From Spirosoma fluviale (GTDB lineage: Bacteria; Bacteroidota; Bacteroidia; Cytophagales; Spirosomataceae): DNA of 30,887 nucleotides. The stretch lies in assembly GCA_945906915.1 (NCBI GenBank), contig CAMDSI010000006.1:1-30887 (forward strand). The letters run 5' to 3'. The notes under the pieces were generated by a model. It ran no database searches and was not told the origin of the DNA. It worked only from the letters and a program-made list of their open reading frames with translations. This document shows, one piece after another, positions 16,644-24,975 of this stretch; the first letter of the stretch is position 1; each line of letters opens with the position of its first letter. A program made the translations under genes and the position numbers.

Positions 16644-17287
16644 GAGCGCTGTGGGATAAAACGGACGCGATCGCCTACCTGAAAAAGAGGCAAACCATCG
16701 GGAAGGAGATCGGTAGTCGTGCGGCCTATAATTTGCCAGCCACCCGGCGAAGTGCTCGGATAAATGCCCGTTTGATTCCCCGCAAGACCGATATCTCCCG
16801 GCTGGATAGTTACCGGCGTTTCTTTGCGCGCCACGGTGATACGCTCATCGGTGGTGCCCATGTAGGCGAAGCCCGGTAAGAAGCCCAGAAAATAGACTTG
16901 GTATTCTTTTTCACTGTGAATGCGGATGATTTCCGACTCGCTTAGTCCGCAAGCCACAGCTACGGCAGCTAAATCGGGACCTTCATATAGGCAAGGAATT
17001 TTGTGGATGCGACCTTCTGGAGTCACCGCTGAAAAAGGCTCGGCTAATTTTTCCTCGACCAGCGTTTTCATTCCAGCCAAACCTTGAAAACGACTCGCCA
17101 CATAGCCTAAATCAAAGACGATGGTTAGGCTCGTATAGGCGGGGATCAAGTCCAACGTGCCCGGCAATGGATTTGTTTGGAATTGGTAGAAACGCCGAAT
17201 CACCTCTTCATGGAATTCCATGCTGATTTCGTTCCCGAATTCGATCGTGATCGCTGTGTCGCCCAGTTCGTAGATTTGGTTTTTCAT
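16640..17287 (-). CDS. pxpB: 5-oxoprolinase subunit B (KipI family)
   Basis: 215 aa from ATG 17287. A TTG five codons upstream is possible but less likely. The allophanate hydrolase subunit 1/KipI fold is indicated by GDTAITIEFG at the N-terminus, YLGFLPGFAYMG (about 132) and the C-terminal block VTIQPGDIGLAGNQTGIYP...PGGWQIIGRT. Its final ATGA overlaps the pxpC start, so the two subunits are translationally coupled, as expected for a PxpB-PxpC complex. In Bacillus KipI inhibits a sporulation kinase, which does not apply in this phylum. It is divergent from the DUF1684 gene across a gap of only 48 bases. Confidence 0.9.
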   Translation of the reverse strand: MKNQIYELGDTAITIEFGNEISMEFHEEVIRRFYQFQTNPLPGTLDLIPAYTSLTIVFDLGYVASRFQGLAGMKTLVEEKLAEPFSAVTPEGRIHKIPCLYEGPDLAAVAVACGLSESEIIRIHSEKEYQVYFLGFLPGFAYMGTTDERITVARKETPVTIQPGDIGLAGNQTGIYPSTSPGGWQIIGRTTTDLLPDGLPLFQVGDRVRFIPQRS

Positions 17288-17335
17288 GCGGTTTAATTCC
17301 AAAGTAATTTAGTATTTTTAGGCAAATATCCCCCT

Positions 17336-18151
17336 ATGAAGAAGATCCTATTTTTGCTCCTTACTCTCTTAGCGTTCACGGCGCGTTCTCAAGAGGATTA
17401 TGCTGATTTTTATGCCAAAAGAGAGGCAAGCCTCAAGTCCGAAACCGGCTGGTTGAATTTAGCGGGACTTTTTTGGCTTAAAGAGGGAGAAAACACCATT
17501 GGCGGTGCGGAATCAAACGACTTTGTCTTTCCACACGCGGAGGCATCTCTTGGTAAAGTGATTCTACAAAATAATCAAGTCATTTATAATAGTCAGGTGG
17601 TCTACCCTTACTCCGGCGCAAAGCCTACGGTTATTTCGCATCAATCACTACGTTGGTTTATCATTCAACGCGGGGATAAATATGCGATTCGCTTACGGGA
17701 TTTAGAGGGGGAATACCTGAAGGCATTTCAGGGGATTGAACATTTCCCCGCAGATCCGAAATGGAAAATAAACGCAAAATTCATTCCCACGGTGGGTAAA
17801 AAAGTAACCATCATCGATATTACGGGTCGCTCCTACCAAGAAGATTCACCCGGTTTATTGGAATTTACGATCGACGGCAAAACGTATCGCTTAGAGGCGG
17901 GGCCGGGGGAGACGAAGGAGGATTTCTTTGTCGTTTTTGGCGATGCTACGAACAAAACATCTACCTATGGCGGAGGCCGTTTTATGGATACAAAAGGGTT
18001 CAATCCGGACGGAACGGTCACACTAGATTTCAATAAGGCCTATAATCCGCCTTGTGCCTTCACTCCATTCGCGACTTGTCCGCTGCCTACGAAGGAAAAC
18101 AAATTGATAATCGCTATTCTAGCTGGGGAGAAAAACGCAGGGCACCACTAA
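17336..18151 (+). CDS. DUF1684 domain protein, exported
   Basis: 271 aa. A signal peptide (MKKILFLLLTLLAFTARSQ) precedes a DUF1684 domain. The N-terminal part has the family motif GWLNLAGLFWLKEGENTIG (about 39-57). The C-terminal block has the strongly conserved GGRFMDTKGF...VTLDFNKAYNPPCAFTPFATCPLPTKENKL, with two cysteines. The biochemical function of this family is not known to me. The very C-terminus (ILAGEKNAGHH) matches the usual end of the family, so the protein looks complete. It is divergent from pxpB and upstream of the helicase gene, with no obvious functional link. Confidence 0.88.
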   Translation: MKKILFLLLTLLAFTARSQEDYADFYAKREASLKSETGWLNLAGLFWLKEGENTIGGAESNDFVFPHAEASLGKVILQNNQVIYNSQVVYPYSGAKPTVISHQSLRWFIIQRGDKYAIRLRDLEGEYLKAFQGIEHFPADPKWKINAKFIPTVGKKVTIIDITGRSYQEDSPGLLEFTIDGKTYRLEAGPGETKEDFFVVFGDATNKTSTYGGGRFMDTKGFNPDGTVTLDFNKAYNPPCAFTPFATCPLPTKENKLIIAILAGEKNAGHH

Positions 18152-18169
18152 AATCCGGTGGTAATTTCG

Positions 18170-18177
18170 TATTTTTG
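18170..18177 (+). promoter_or_regulatory. -7 promoter element of the PcrA/UvrD helicase gene
   Basis: TATTTTTG matches TAnnTTTG exactly and lies 27 bases upstream of ATG 18205. No good -33 TTTG is seen, so confidence is moderate. Confidence 0.5.
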
Positions 18178-18204
18178 AAGCCCTAATTGATTAGCCCAAA
18201 ACCA

Positions 18205-20481
18205 ATGGATTACCTAGCTGGCCTGAACGAGCCTCAACGAAAAGCAGTCGAATATATTGATGGTCCTTTGATGATCATCGCCGGCGCTGGTTCTGGAAAG
18301 ACCCGCGTGTTGACGTATCGCACGGCGCATTTGATTGAGACAGGCGTAGATCCATTTGCCATCCTACTTTTGACTTTTACGAATAAGGCAGCGGGCGAGA
18401 TGCGTCACCGGATTGAAACCGTGATCGGATCTGCGGCGAAGAATATTTGGATGGGTACTTTTCACTCGATTTTTGCCAAAATTCTGCGTTTCGAAGGCAC
18501 CCGCCTCGGCTATACCTCGAACTTTTCTATTTACGATACAGACGATTCGAAATCCCTGATTCGCGCACTCATTAAGGAGAAGAATTTAGACGATAAAATC
18601 TACAAGGTTAATTTAGTCTTGAACCGCATCTCGAATGCGAAGAACCGCTTGATCGGTCCGGCGCAATATATGGGATCGTCGATTTTATCGGAAGAAGATC
18701 GCCTGGCTCGCATTCCGGCGTTGGGGGAATTATATCAGCTATATTGCGCCCGTTGTTTCGCAGCGAATGCGATGGATTTTGATGATTTATTGTTCCAAAC
18801 AAACATCCTCTTCCGCGATCATTTGGACGTTTTAAATAAATACCAACACAAGTTCAAGCACGTGATGGTCGATGAGTTTCAAGACACGAACGTCTCCCAG
18901 TATTTAATCACGAAGAAATTGTCTGCCGTAAATCGCAACATCTGCGTGGTGGGTGATGATGCGCAGTCGATTTATGCCTTCCGCGGTGCGGATATCCAAA
19001 ATATCCTGAACTTCGAGCGGGACTACTCAGATTTAATGACCATTAAATTAGAGGAGAATTACCGTTCCACTAAGGCGATTGTCGCCGTGGCGAATTCGAT
19101 TATTTCCCGCAATAAAAATCAATTAAAGAAGGACGTCTTCACCTCGAATGAGGATGGAGACGATATCGAAATCATTCGTGCATCGAGCGATAACGAGGAA
19201 GGACGCATGATTGCGTCGACGATTTTTGAGGCAGCTCAAAAAGAGAATTTAAAGTGGACAGACTTCGCCATTTTATACCGCACAAACGCGCAATCTCGCT
19301 CTTTTGAGGAGGCCTTGCGCCGTTTAAATATCAAATACCGCATCATCGGAGGCGTTTCTTTCTACCAACGCAAGGAGATCAAGGATGTGCTCGGCTATTT
19401 GCGTTTTACAGTCAATCAAAACGATGAGGAGGCCTTCAAGCGCATCATCAACTTGCCTAAACGCGGGATCGGTGATACAACCATTGCGAAAATTGTGGTG
19501 ACGGCGGCGGAGAATAAGGTGTCGGTTTGGGACATTGTTTCTAACATTGGGCAATTTAATGCGGCTCGCGGAAGCGCGGGAATCGAGGCGTTCTCTGATT
19601 TGATCAAGTCCTTTAAGTTGATGGTCGAAGTAGAGCAAAAAGATGCCTACGAGGTGGCGAACCACGTGGCAAAAGCATCTGGATTGATGCGCGAATTATA
19701 TGAGGACAAGACTGTAGAAGGATTAGCACGCTACCAAAACTTACAAGAATTACTGAATGCCATTAAATCCTTCGTGGATAACCCGGAGAACGAGGACAAA
19801 TCCCTTTCGACTTTCTTGCAATCCGTTTCATTATTGACAAATGCCGATGCGGATGAAGATCCAGCGGATCGCGATAAGGTGACTTTGATGACGATTCACT
19901 CGGCGAAGGGTTTGGAATTCAATCGGGTCTTTTTAGTGGGGTTAGAGGAGGATTTATTTCCGTCCCAAATGATGTTGCAATCCCAGCAGGACCTCGAAGA
20001 GGAGCGTCGCTTGTTTTATGTGGCGGTCACTCGGGCAGAGAAGAAATTGATGATATCCTATGCGGAATCGCGTTACCAGTTTGGTCGCTTGAAGGCTTGC
20101 GAGCCGAGTCGCTTCTTGAATGAATTAGACCCTAATTTTGTGAAGATGGCGAAGCCGGCAGGCGCGCGCAAGGAAGTTTCCAGCTTCCGCCCCGTCCAAA
20201 AAACAGGGTTCAGCGCAAAACCAGCCCCGTCCGCGGCACAATTGATTCAAAAACCAACGACCAACACGAATTACCAGCACGTCGTTTCCACGAATTTCCA
20301 GGCGACAGATGCCTTAGCTTTAGCTGCCGGCCAAAAAGTCGAGCACGCTAAATTCGGTTTCGGTCTCATCAAACGCATTGATGTGAATGGCGCCGAGCGC
20401 AAAGCAGTGATTGATTTTGAAAAGGGAGTAGGCGAAAAAACGCTCTTGTTGAGCTTCGCGAAACTGATGATCGTTACCTAA
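18205..20481 (+). CDS. ATP-dependent 3'-5' DNA helicase, UvrD/PcrA family
   Basis: 758 aa from ATG 18205. A TTG six codons upstream would give a longer frame without support. Superfamily 1A helicase motifs appear in order: Q motif LNEPQRKAV, Walker A AGAGSGKT (26-33), motif Ia LLTFTNKAAGEM, motif II VDEFQDTN, motif III GDDAQSIYAFRGAD, motif IV LEENYRST, motif V LMTIHSAKGLEF and motif VI YVAVTRAEKKL. The C-terminus (about 710-755, EHAKFGFGLIKRID...VIDFEKGVGEKTLLLSFAKL) is the Tudor-like domain by which PcrA/UvrD contacts RNA polymerase. It acts in nucleotide excision and mismatch repair and in clearing replication-transcription conflicts. It converges with gldE with only six bases between stops. 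Confidence 0.95.
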   Translation: MDYLAGLNEPQRKAVEYIDGPLMIIAGAGSGKTRVLTYRTAHLIETGVDPFAILLLTFTNKAAGEMRHRIETVIGSAAKNIWMGTFHSIFAKILRFEGTRLGYTSNFSIYDTDDSKSLIRALIKEKNLDDKIYKVNLVLNRISNAKNRLIGPAQYMGSSILSEEDRLARIPALGELYQLYCARCFAANAMDFDDLLFQTNILFRDHLDVLNKYQHKFKHVMVDEFQDTNVSQYLITKKLSAVNRNICVVGDDAQSIYAFRGADIQNILNFERDYSDLMTIKLEENYRSTKAIVAVANSIISRNKNQLKKDVFTSNEDGDDIEIIRASSDNEEGRMIASTIFEAAQKENLKWTDFAILYRTNAQSRSFEEALRRLNIKYRIIGGVSFYQRKEIKDVLGYLRFTVNQNDEEAFKRIINLPKRGIGDTTIAKIVVTAAENKVSVWDIVSNIGQFNAARGSAGIEAFSDLIKSFKLMVEVEQKDAYEVANHVAKASGLMRELYEDKTVEGLARYQNLQELLNAIKSFVDNPENEDKSLSTFLQSVSLLTNADADEDPADRDKVTLMTIHSAKGLEFNRVFLVGLEEDLFPSQMMLQSQQDLEEERRLFYVAVTRAEKKLMISYAESRYQFGRLKACEPSRFLNELDPNFVKMAKPAGARKEVSSFRPVQKTGFSAKPAPSAAQLIQKPTTNTNYQHVVSTNFQATDALALAAGQKVEHAKFGFGLIKRIDVNGAERKAVIDFEKGVGEKTLLLSFAKLMIVT

Positions 20482-20487
20482 TTCGTC

Positions 20488-21837
20488 TTAGTTTTGTGAA
20501 TCGTCTTGATCTGCCGCTGGCCGATGCGTCACGCGGACTTTCTTGATACGGCGCGTATCCACCGATTGCACCTTGAAGTTGAAGTCTTCGAATTCTATAT
20601 CTTCCCCAGCACTCGGAATTCGACCAAAAAGTTCGATAATTAAACCTGCTAGCGATTCACTTTCCCCTTTGGCCTTCTCGAAATAAGCCGCCTCTACCTC
20701 GAATACACGGCAGAAATCGTTCAAGGAAGTCTTCGCCTCGAAGAGATAGACATTTTCTGAAATTTTCTTGTAATCTGCCTCGACCTCATCGAACTCATCA
20801 TTGATTTCACCCACGATCTCTTCGATGATATCCTCCATCGTCACAAGTCCCTCGGTTTCTCCGTATTCATTCACAATGATGGCCATGTGCACCCTTTTCT
20901 CTTGGAAATCATAGAGCAAATCATCGATTTTCTTGTTTTCTGGTACAAAGAAAGGGCTATGCAAAAGGGGCATCCAGTCGAAACTCTCATCTTGATCGAT
21001 GTGTTTCAATAAGTCTTTAATATACAGAATTCCCTCGATCTTATCGATCGTCTCCTTGTAAACAGGTACACGAGAATAGCCATTCTTATTAATGAGGTCC
21101 ATTAATTCGTGAAAATTCATGCTTCTATCGATAGCCACGATCTCTCGCCTTGCCTGCATCACCGATTTAACGGAAATATTCCCAAAATTCAGAATACCTC
21201 GCAAAATATCTTTTTCCTGATCGGTCGTCGTCTCATCCGTCGTAATCTCTAGGGCTTGGTGTAATTCTTCAGACGTTAAGGTATAGGATTTTTTCTTTAC
21301 CCGCTTCTCGATCAAACTCGAAATGCCGAGCAATGCTTTCGATAATGGCGAAAACACAAAACTTAGGAAGCTAATTAAAGGGGCAGAGTATCGCGCGAAA
21401 TTGACATTGTTTTGCTGGGCCCATACTTTGGGAATTAATTCTCCAAAAAACGTAATGATAAACGTCACCCCAAATAACAAAAACAAAGTCACCACTAAAG
21501 TCTCCATGGACTGTTGTCCCAGTATCAAGGAGGTTAAATAATTAGCCAACGTAATGAAAATAATATTGACAAAGTTGATGGAAATCAACAAAGTAGCTAG
21601 TAGTTGTTGTGGTTTATCGAGTAAATGACTCACCGCTTTCTCACTACTTATTTCACTCTCTCTAAGGTTAATACGTTGGTCTGCATTGAGCGAAAAGAAG
21701 GCTACCTCTGAACCCGCTAAAACAGCTGACAGAAACAATAGGGCTACTAAAATGAAGGAAATAAGCGCAATTGAACTCACGTTAATGGAAGGCTCCAAAG
21801 CGAGTAATAAAAGATTGGGTAAGGGGTCTGGGTCCAT
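20488..21837 (-). CDS. gldE: GldE-type CNNM/CorC membrane protein
   Basis: 449 aa. Four hydrophobic segments make a CNNM transmembrane domain (about 22-185, including ALLFLSAVLAGSEVAFFSL). A CBS-domain pair follows (about 205-330, with VMQARREIVAIDRSMNFHELMDLINKNGYSRVPVY and IEGILYIKDLL), then a C-terminal CorC_HlyC domain (about 355-440). The family includes magnesium/cobalt transporters and hemolysin-C-like proteins. The GldE subgroup is assigned because of the Bacteroidota gene order with ssb and mutY. In Flavobacterium johnsoniae gldE is followed by gldD and contributes to gliding and type IX secretion. Here gldD is absent and a convergent helicase gene takes its place, so a gliding role is uncertain. 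Confidence 0.82.
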   Translation of the reverse strand: MDPDPLPNLLLLALEPSINVSSIALISFILVALLFLSAVLAGSEVAFFSLNADQRINLRESEISSEKAVSHLLDKPQQLLATLLISINFVNIIFITLANYLTSLILGQQSMETLVVTLFLLFGVTFIITFFGELIPKVWAQQNNVNFARYSAPLISFLSFVFSPLSKALLGISSLIEKRVKKKSYTLTSEELHQALEITTDETTTDQEKDILRGILNFGNISVKSVMQARREIVAIDRSMNFHELMDLINKNGYSRVPVYKETIDKIEGILYIKDLLKHIDQDESFDWMPLLHSPFFVPENKKIDDLLYDFQEKRVHMAIIVNEYGETEGLVTMEDIIEEIVGEINDEFDEVEADYKKISENVYLFEAKTSLNDFCRVFEVEAAYFEKAKGESESLAGLIIELFGRIPSAGEDIEFEDFNFKVQSVDTRRIKKVRVTHRPAADQDDSQN

Positions 21838-21859
21838 ATAGGGGGTGAACTTATCAATG

Positions 21860-21867
21860 CAAATTTA
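21860..21867 (-). promoter_or_regulatory. -7 promoter element of gldE
   Basis: TAAATTTG on the minus strand matches TAnnTTTG exactly. It lies directly after the ssb terminator and 23 bases before the gldE ATG, so gldE can be transcribed separately from ssb. Confidence 0.5.
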
Positions 21868-21906
21868 CAAAAAAGGGAATACGAAATGCGATATCCCCTT
21901 TTTTGT
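21867..21906 (-). terminator. Rho-independent terminator after ssb
   Basis: ACAAAAAAGGG (21867-21877) and CCCTTTTTTGT (21896-21906) pair perfectly over 11 bp, with an 18-base interior that can pair further. In the minus direction the T run follows the GC part of the stem. It sits 10 bases after the ssb stop. Confidence 0.8.
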
Positions 21907-21915
21907 ATCAAAAAT

Positions 21916-22371
21916 TTAAAATGGCAGATCGTCCCCTTCTTCCATCATCGGTGGGAATGGATCGCTTTTCGCCTCCCCAGCTAGAACGGCTTCTGGCTTA
22001 GGTCTTTCCGCTGCCCCAGCTGACGCTGGCGCACCTTCATTACGCCCGCCGATTAAATTAATAGAGGTAGCTCGTACTTTATAACCCCGTACGGTTGCGC
22101 CATTTTTGTCTTGCCACTCTTCGGAACGAATTTTTCCTTCGATGTAGACTTGATTTCCTTTTTTCAGGTATTGTTCCGCGATGTTCGCTAGGTTATCCCA
22201 AAGCTCCACGCGATGCCATTCTGTTTGATCTACTCGTTGTCCATCTTTACCCGTATAGGATTCAGAGGTAGCGATGTTAATATTCGCCACTTTCACGCCG
22301 CTAGGTAGTGCGCGAACTTCTGGGTCAGCACCTAAATTTCCTAGTAAAATAACTTTGTTTACTCCAGCCAT
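21916..22371 (-). CDS. ssb: Single-stranded DNA-binding protein
   Basis: 151 aa. The N-terminal OB fold (about 1-108) starts MAGVNKVILLGNLGADPEVR and contains TEWHRVELWDNLANIAEQYLKKGNQVYIEGKIRSEEW, both standard for bacterial SSB. A short Ala/Pro/Glu-rich linker leads to the acidic tip MMEEGDDLPF, which recruits repair and replication proteins. It lies between mutY and gldE in the arrangement conserved in Bacteroidota, 48 bases downstream of mutY. Confidence 0.97.
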   Translation of the reverse strand: MAGVNKVILLGNLGADPEVRALPSGVKVANINIATSESYTGKDGQRVDQTEWHRVELWDNLANIAEQYLKKGNQVYIEGKIRSEEWQDKNGATVRGYKVRATSINLIGGRNEGAPASAGAAERPKPEAVLAGEAKSDPFPPMMEEGDDLPF

Positions 22372-22419
22372 AATGATTTGTTTTTTAAATGGTTAGCTCA
22401 GCAAGGCTCCTTGCATTGC

Positions 22420-23475
22420 CTAAAGGTACGTGGGCGAAATGTCTTGTAAAATAGGACAATCTAAATTATCAGTTATTAGGTTCAAAAGCAAAACTGATTT
22501 TCCTTTGCTCTCGAAGTCTGAGGGGCTTATCCAGACGTATCCTTCCGGTATCGCCAGGGCAAAATTATCAGGAACTTGAACATGCCAAGCATCGCATTTG
22601 ATTTTTCGGTGACTTAAAAGATGCACCGGCGGGGACTTCAGTGCCTTGCGCGGAAAGGCGGGCCATTCGGTCTCATCTTCGATTAAATAGAACTCCCACA
22701 AACCCTTCCAAATGCTGTTTTCGGCACGTTCTCGCACTAAAAGCAGTCCATTTTGTTCGATGACCAAGTAGTCCATCTGTATCTCTTTTACCTTCGTCTT
22801 CTTCGATTTCACCGGGAAATCAGCGACCCGATGCTCCTTATTTGACTGACAAAAAACAGCCAACGGACATACCGAACAATCCGGAGCCGGTGTACATTGC
22901 AAAGCCCCAAATTCCATGATTGCCTGATTGAATCCAGCTGGATCCTGAGCAGGGATTAACGATTGAGCGAGGGAAGTAAAAACACCACGAGCAGCCGAAG
23001 ACATAATATCCGTTTCAATAGCGAAAACGCGTGATAAAACTCGGAAAACATTACCATCCACTACGGCTTTGGCCTCATCAAAAGCAAAAGACGCAATCGC
23101 CGCGGCGGTATACGGCCCTACGCCAGGTAATCGAATAATCTCGTCATAGGTTTGCGGAAACGAGCCCTTAAAGTCCCGCATAACCATCTGGGCGGCCTTC
23201 TGCAGATTCCGAGCTCGGGAGTAATAGCCTAAACCCTGCCACAAGCGAAGCAACGTGGCCTCCTCAGCCTCTGCTAAATCGCGAACGCTAGGGAATGCGG
23301 CTAGTAATCGTTGATAATAAGGTAAACCCTGTGCTACGCGGGTCTGCTGTAAGATGATTTCAGAAAGCCAAATCGCATACGGATCCTTCGTTTGACGCCA
23401 GGGCAGTTCTCGCTGATGTTCAGCATACCAAGCCATAATGGTAGACGCAAAGGGGTGAATGGAGCTTTTCTGCAT
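22420..23475 (-). CDS. mutY: A/G-specific adenine glycosylase
   Basis: 351 aa. It removes adenine mispaired with 8-oxoguanine or guanine. The catalytic domain has ELPWRQTKDPYAIWLSEIILQQTRV with Glu39, the helix-hairpin-helix LPGVGPYTAAAIASFAF (116-132) and VVDGNVFRVLSR with Asp140. The iron-sulfur cysteines are 194, 200, 203 and 209, giving a C-x5-C-x2-C-x5-C spacing. The canonical first spacing is six residues, so one residue is missing between the first two cysteines. The C-terminal NUDIX-like domain (about 230-345) that reads 8-oxoguanine is present but diverged. The protein is otherwise complete. Confidence 0.95.
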   Translation of the reverse strand: MQKSSIHPFASTIMAWYAEHQRELPWRQTKDPYAIWLSEIILQQTRVAQGLPYYQRLLAAFPSVRDLAEAEEATLLRLWQGLGYYSRARNLQKAAQMVMRDFKGSFPQTYDEIIRLPGVGPYTAAAIASFAFDEAKAVVDGNVFRVLSRVFAIETDIMSSAARGVFTSLAQSLIPAQDPAGFNQAIMEFGALQCTPAPDCSVCPLAVFCQSNKEHRVADFPVKSKKTKVKEIQMDYLVIEQNGLLLVRERAENSIWKGLWEFYLIEDETEWPAFPRKALKSPPVHLLSHRKIKCDAWHVQVPDNFALAIPEGYVWISPSDFESKGKSVLLLNLITDNLDCPILQDISPTYL

Positions 23476-23484
23476 GGATTAAAT

Positions 23485-23492
23485 CAAATTTA
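23485..23492 (-). promoter_or_regulatory. -7 promoter element of mutY
   Basis: TAAATTTG on the minus strand matches TAnnTTTG exactly and ends 9 bases before the mutY ATG. That would make the mRNA nearly leaderless. It would drive mutY and probably ssb. Confidence 0.45.
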
Positions 23493-23547
23493 CGAAAAAA
23501 ATCACCTTGAATTTGAAAGAATTTTTAGAGAATTGGCAGAAAAACGT

Positions 23548-23555
23548 TACTTTTG
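23548..23555 (+). promoter_or_regulatory. -7 promoter element of the HU gene
   Basis: TACTTTTG matches TAnnTTTG exactly, with a TTTA 20 bases upstream in the -33 position. It predicts a start near 23562 and a leader of about 58 bases ahead of the GTG start. Confidence 0.55.
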
Positions 23556-23619
23556 TGTCCCTATTTAAAGACGGGGTTTGTAATTACCTAAGAATCATCA
23601 TTTAATAAATTAAAGAAAC

Positions 23620-23913
23620 GTGACAAAGGCAGATGTAATTGCTGAGATTGCCAGCAAAACAGGTATTGATAAGAAAGATGTATCGGAAACGTTAGAGTCA
23701 TTTTTCGAAGTAGTAAAAAATAATTTAGCGAATCAGGAGAACATTTATGTTCGCGGTTTTGGTAGCTTCATTAACAAAAAGAGAGCTCAGAAGATTGCTC
23801 GCAACATTTCTAAAAATACAGCGATCACGATCGAGGCACATTATGTGCCTAGCTTTAAACCGGCTAAAGTGTTCGTGGAGCAAGTAAAAACTAGTACTGA
23901 CCCCACTAAATAG
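23620..23913 (+). CDS. HU/IHF family DNA-binding protein
   Basis: 97 aa with a GTG start at 23620 (MTKADVIAEIASKTGIDKKDV). This start reproduces the standard HU N-terminus. The dimerisation helices are followed by the beta-arm region, with the family signature VRGFGSFINKKRAQKIARN (about 44-62) and the intercalating arm near THYVPSFKPAKVF. It bends and compacts DNA as a dimer. It heads the plus-strand cluster and is divergent from mutY, the order known in other Bacteroidota. Confidence 0.95.
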   Translation: MTKADVIAEIASKTGIDKKDVSETLESFFEVVKNNLANQENIYVRGFGSFINKKRAQKIARNISKNTAITIEAHYVPSFKPAKVFVEQVKTSTDPTK

Positions 23914-23942
23914 GCTTTAGAGCTTAGAAAGGGTCTAGAAAA

Positions 23943-24788
23943 ATGAAAAAAAACTTTTTGATCATTCTTCTTGTAGGTCTAGGGATAACTGCCCTATTGT
24001 ATTCTTTACCGAAAGGTAATGTGGCGGGTAAGACACAAAATACTCCTTCGGGGGGCGCTAACCGAGATGCGGGGAGCGAAAAGACAGAAAAAGTCGCTGA
24101 AAAGGAAGAGCATGCTGCTCCCCTAACCTCAGCTCAGTTAAAGGAGATTTCTACTTTGAAGTCCGCTTTTGCTGCTGCTAAGACAGATGCTTCTCAGGTG
24201 AAAGCCTTGGAAAATTTGATGCGGGCTTTTATGAATGCGAGTCACTATGATTCTGCTGCGGTTTTTGCAGCGAATTATGCGGATCAGCATCCTAGTTTGA
24301 CGAACGTTTTGCGTGCCGGTCAGCTGTATTTCGAAGCACAAACGTATGCTTTGAATGGACAGAAAGGCGGTAAAATGGGCGAAAAGGCAAGAATGTACTT
24401 CTCGAAGGCTTTGGCCATCGACCCGAGCAATTTGCTGGTAAAATCGAACATGGCGATGACTTACGTAGATACACCCACTCCGATGAAGGGCATTACGCTA
24501 CTTCGCGAAGTGATTGAACAGGAGCCCACGTTTGTGCCAGCCTTGTTTAATTTAGGGATATTATCGATTAAATCGAATCAGTTTGGCAAAGGCCAAGAAC
24601 GATTCACCCAGATATTGAAGCTGGAGCCGAATAACCATAAAGCCGCGTTAAATCTCGGTTTTTGTTTAGCCCAGTTAGATAAAAAAGAAGAGGCCCAGAA
24701 AGTCCTGAAGCGCGTTTTAGAGCAATCTAAGGATGCAGAGGAGCAGAAGGCCGCTAAAGAGTTGCTTGCAGAAATGCAGGAGCATTGA
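23943..24788 (+). CDS. Membrane-anchored tetratricopeptide repeat protein
   Basis: 281 aa. One N-terminal hydrophobic segment (about 4-23, FLIILLVGLGITALLYSL) is followed by a charged linker rich in Lys, Glu and Ala. TPR-type helical repeats run from about 70 to 275, for example ARMYFSKALAIDPSNLLVKSNMAMTYVD, PTFVPALFNLGILSIKSNQFGKGQERFTQILKLEPNNHKAALNLGFCLAQLDKKEEAQKVLKRVLEQ. It is probably a periplasm-facing scaffold held by the signal anchor. It lies 29 bases after the HU gene and is likely co-transcribed. No specific partner can be named. Confidence 0.85.
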   Translation: MKKNFLIILLVGLGITALLYSLPKGNVAGKTQNTPSGGANRDAGSEKTEKVAEKEEHAAPLTSAQLKEISTLKSAFAAAKTDASQVKALENLMRAFMNASHYDSAAVFAANYADQHPSLTNVLRAGQLYFEAQTYALNGQKGGKMGEKARMYFSKALAIDPSNLLVKSNMAMTYVDTPTPMKGITLLREVIEQEPTFVPALFNLGILSIKSNQFGKGQERFTQILKLEPNNHKAALNLGFCLAQLDKKEEAQKVLKRVLEQSKDAEEQKAAKELLAEMQEH

Positions 24789-24836
24789 GGTTGAAAGTCA
24801 ATCTCGTAAAGTATTTACACATTAATATTTAACATT

Positions 24837-24926
24837 ATGCCTTGCGGTAAAAAAAGAAAACGTCACAAGATTTCCACTCACAAAAGAAAGAAACGTCTTC
24901 GTAAGAATCGTCATAAGAAGAAATAG
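24837..24926 (+). CDS. 29-residue basic protein, AURKAIP1/COX24 (mS38-like) family
   Basis: ATG 24837 to TAG 24926. The 29 residues start MPCGKKRKRHKISTHKRKKR, and more than half are Lys or Arg. This composition and the KRKRHKISTHKRKKRLRKNRHK pattern match the COX24/AURKAIP1 domain. That domain is found in mitochondrial ribosomal protein mS38, and a similar tiny basic protein (bS22) exists in mycobacterial ribosomes. It is therefore probably a small ribosomal subunit component that lies in rRNA near the decoding region. Its place between a TPR gene and rng fits a translation/RNA context. A long reverse frame across the same bases is not credible as a gene. Confidence 0.88.
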   Translation: MPCGKKRKRHKISTHKRKKRLRKNRHKKK

Positions 24927-24975
24927 TCTTCGCAAATCCACTTTCCAGATGGGAAATGTATTTAGGTAACGCAGG

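Noticed and set aside
18187..18204. TTG start for the helicase six codons upstream
   Set aside because: ATG 18205 gives the usual N-terminus and follows the -7 element at a reasonable distance.
22401..22414. GCAAG-GCTC-CTTGC hairpin between mutY and ssb as a terminator
   Set aside because: Short stem without a following T run in either direction. It is more likely incidental, and mutY-ssb may be co-transcribed.
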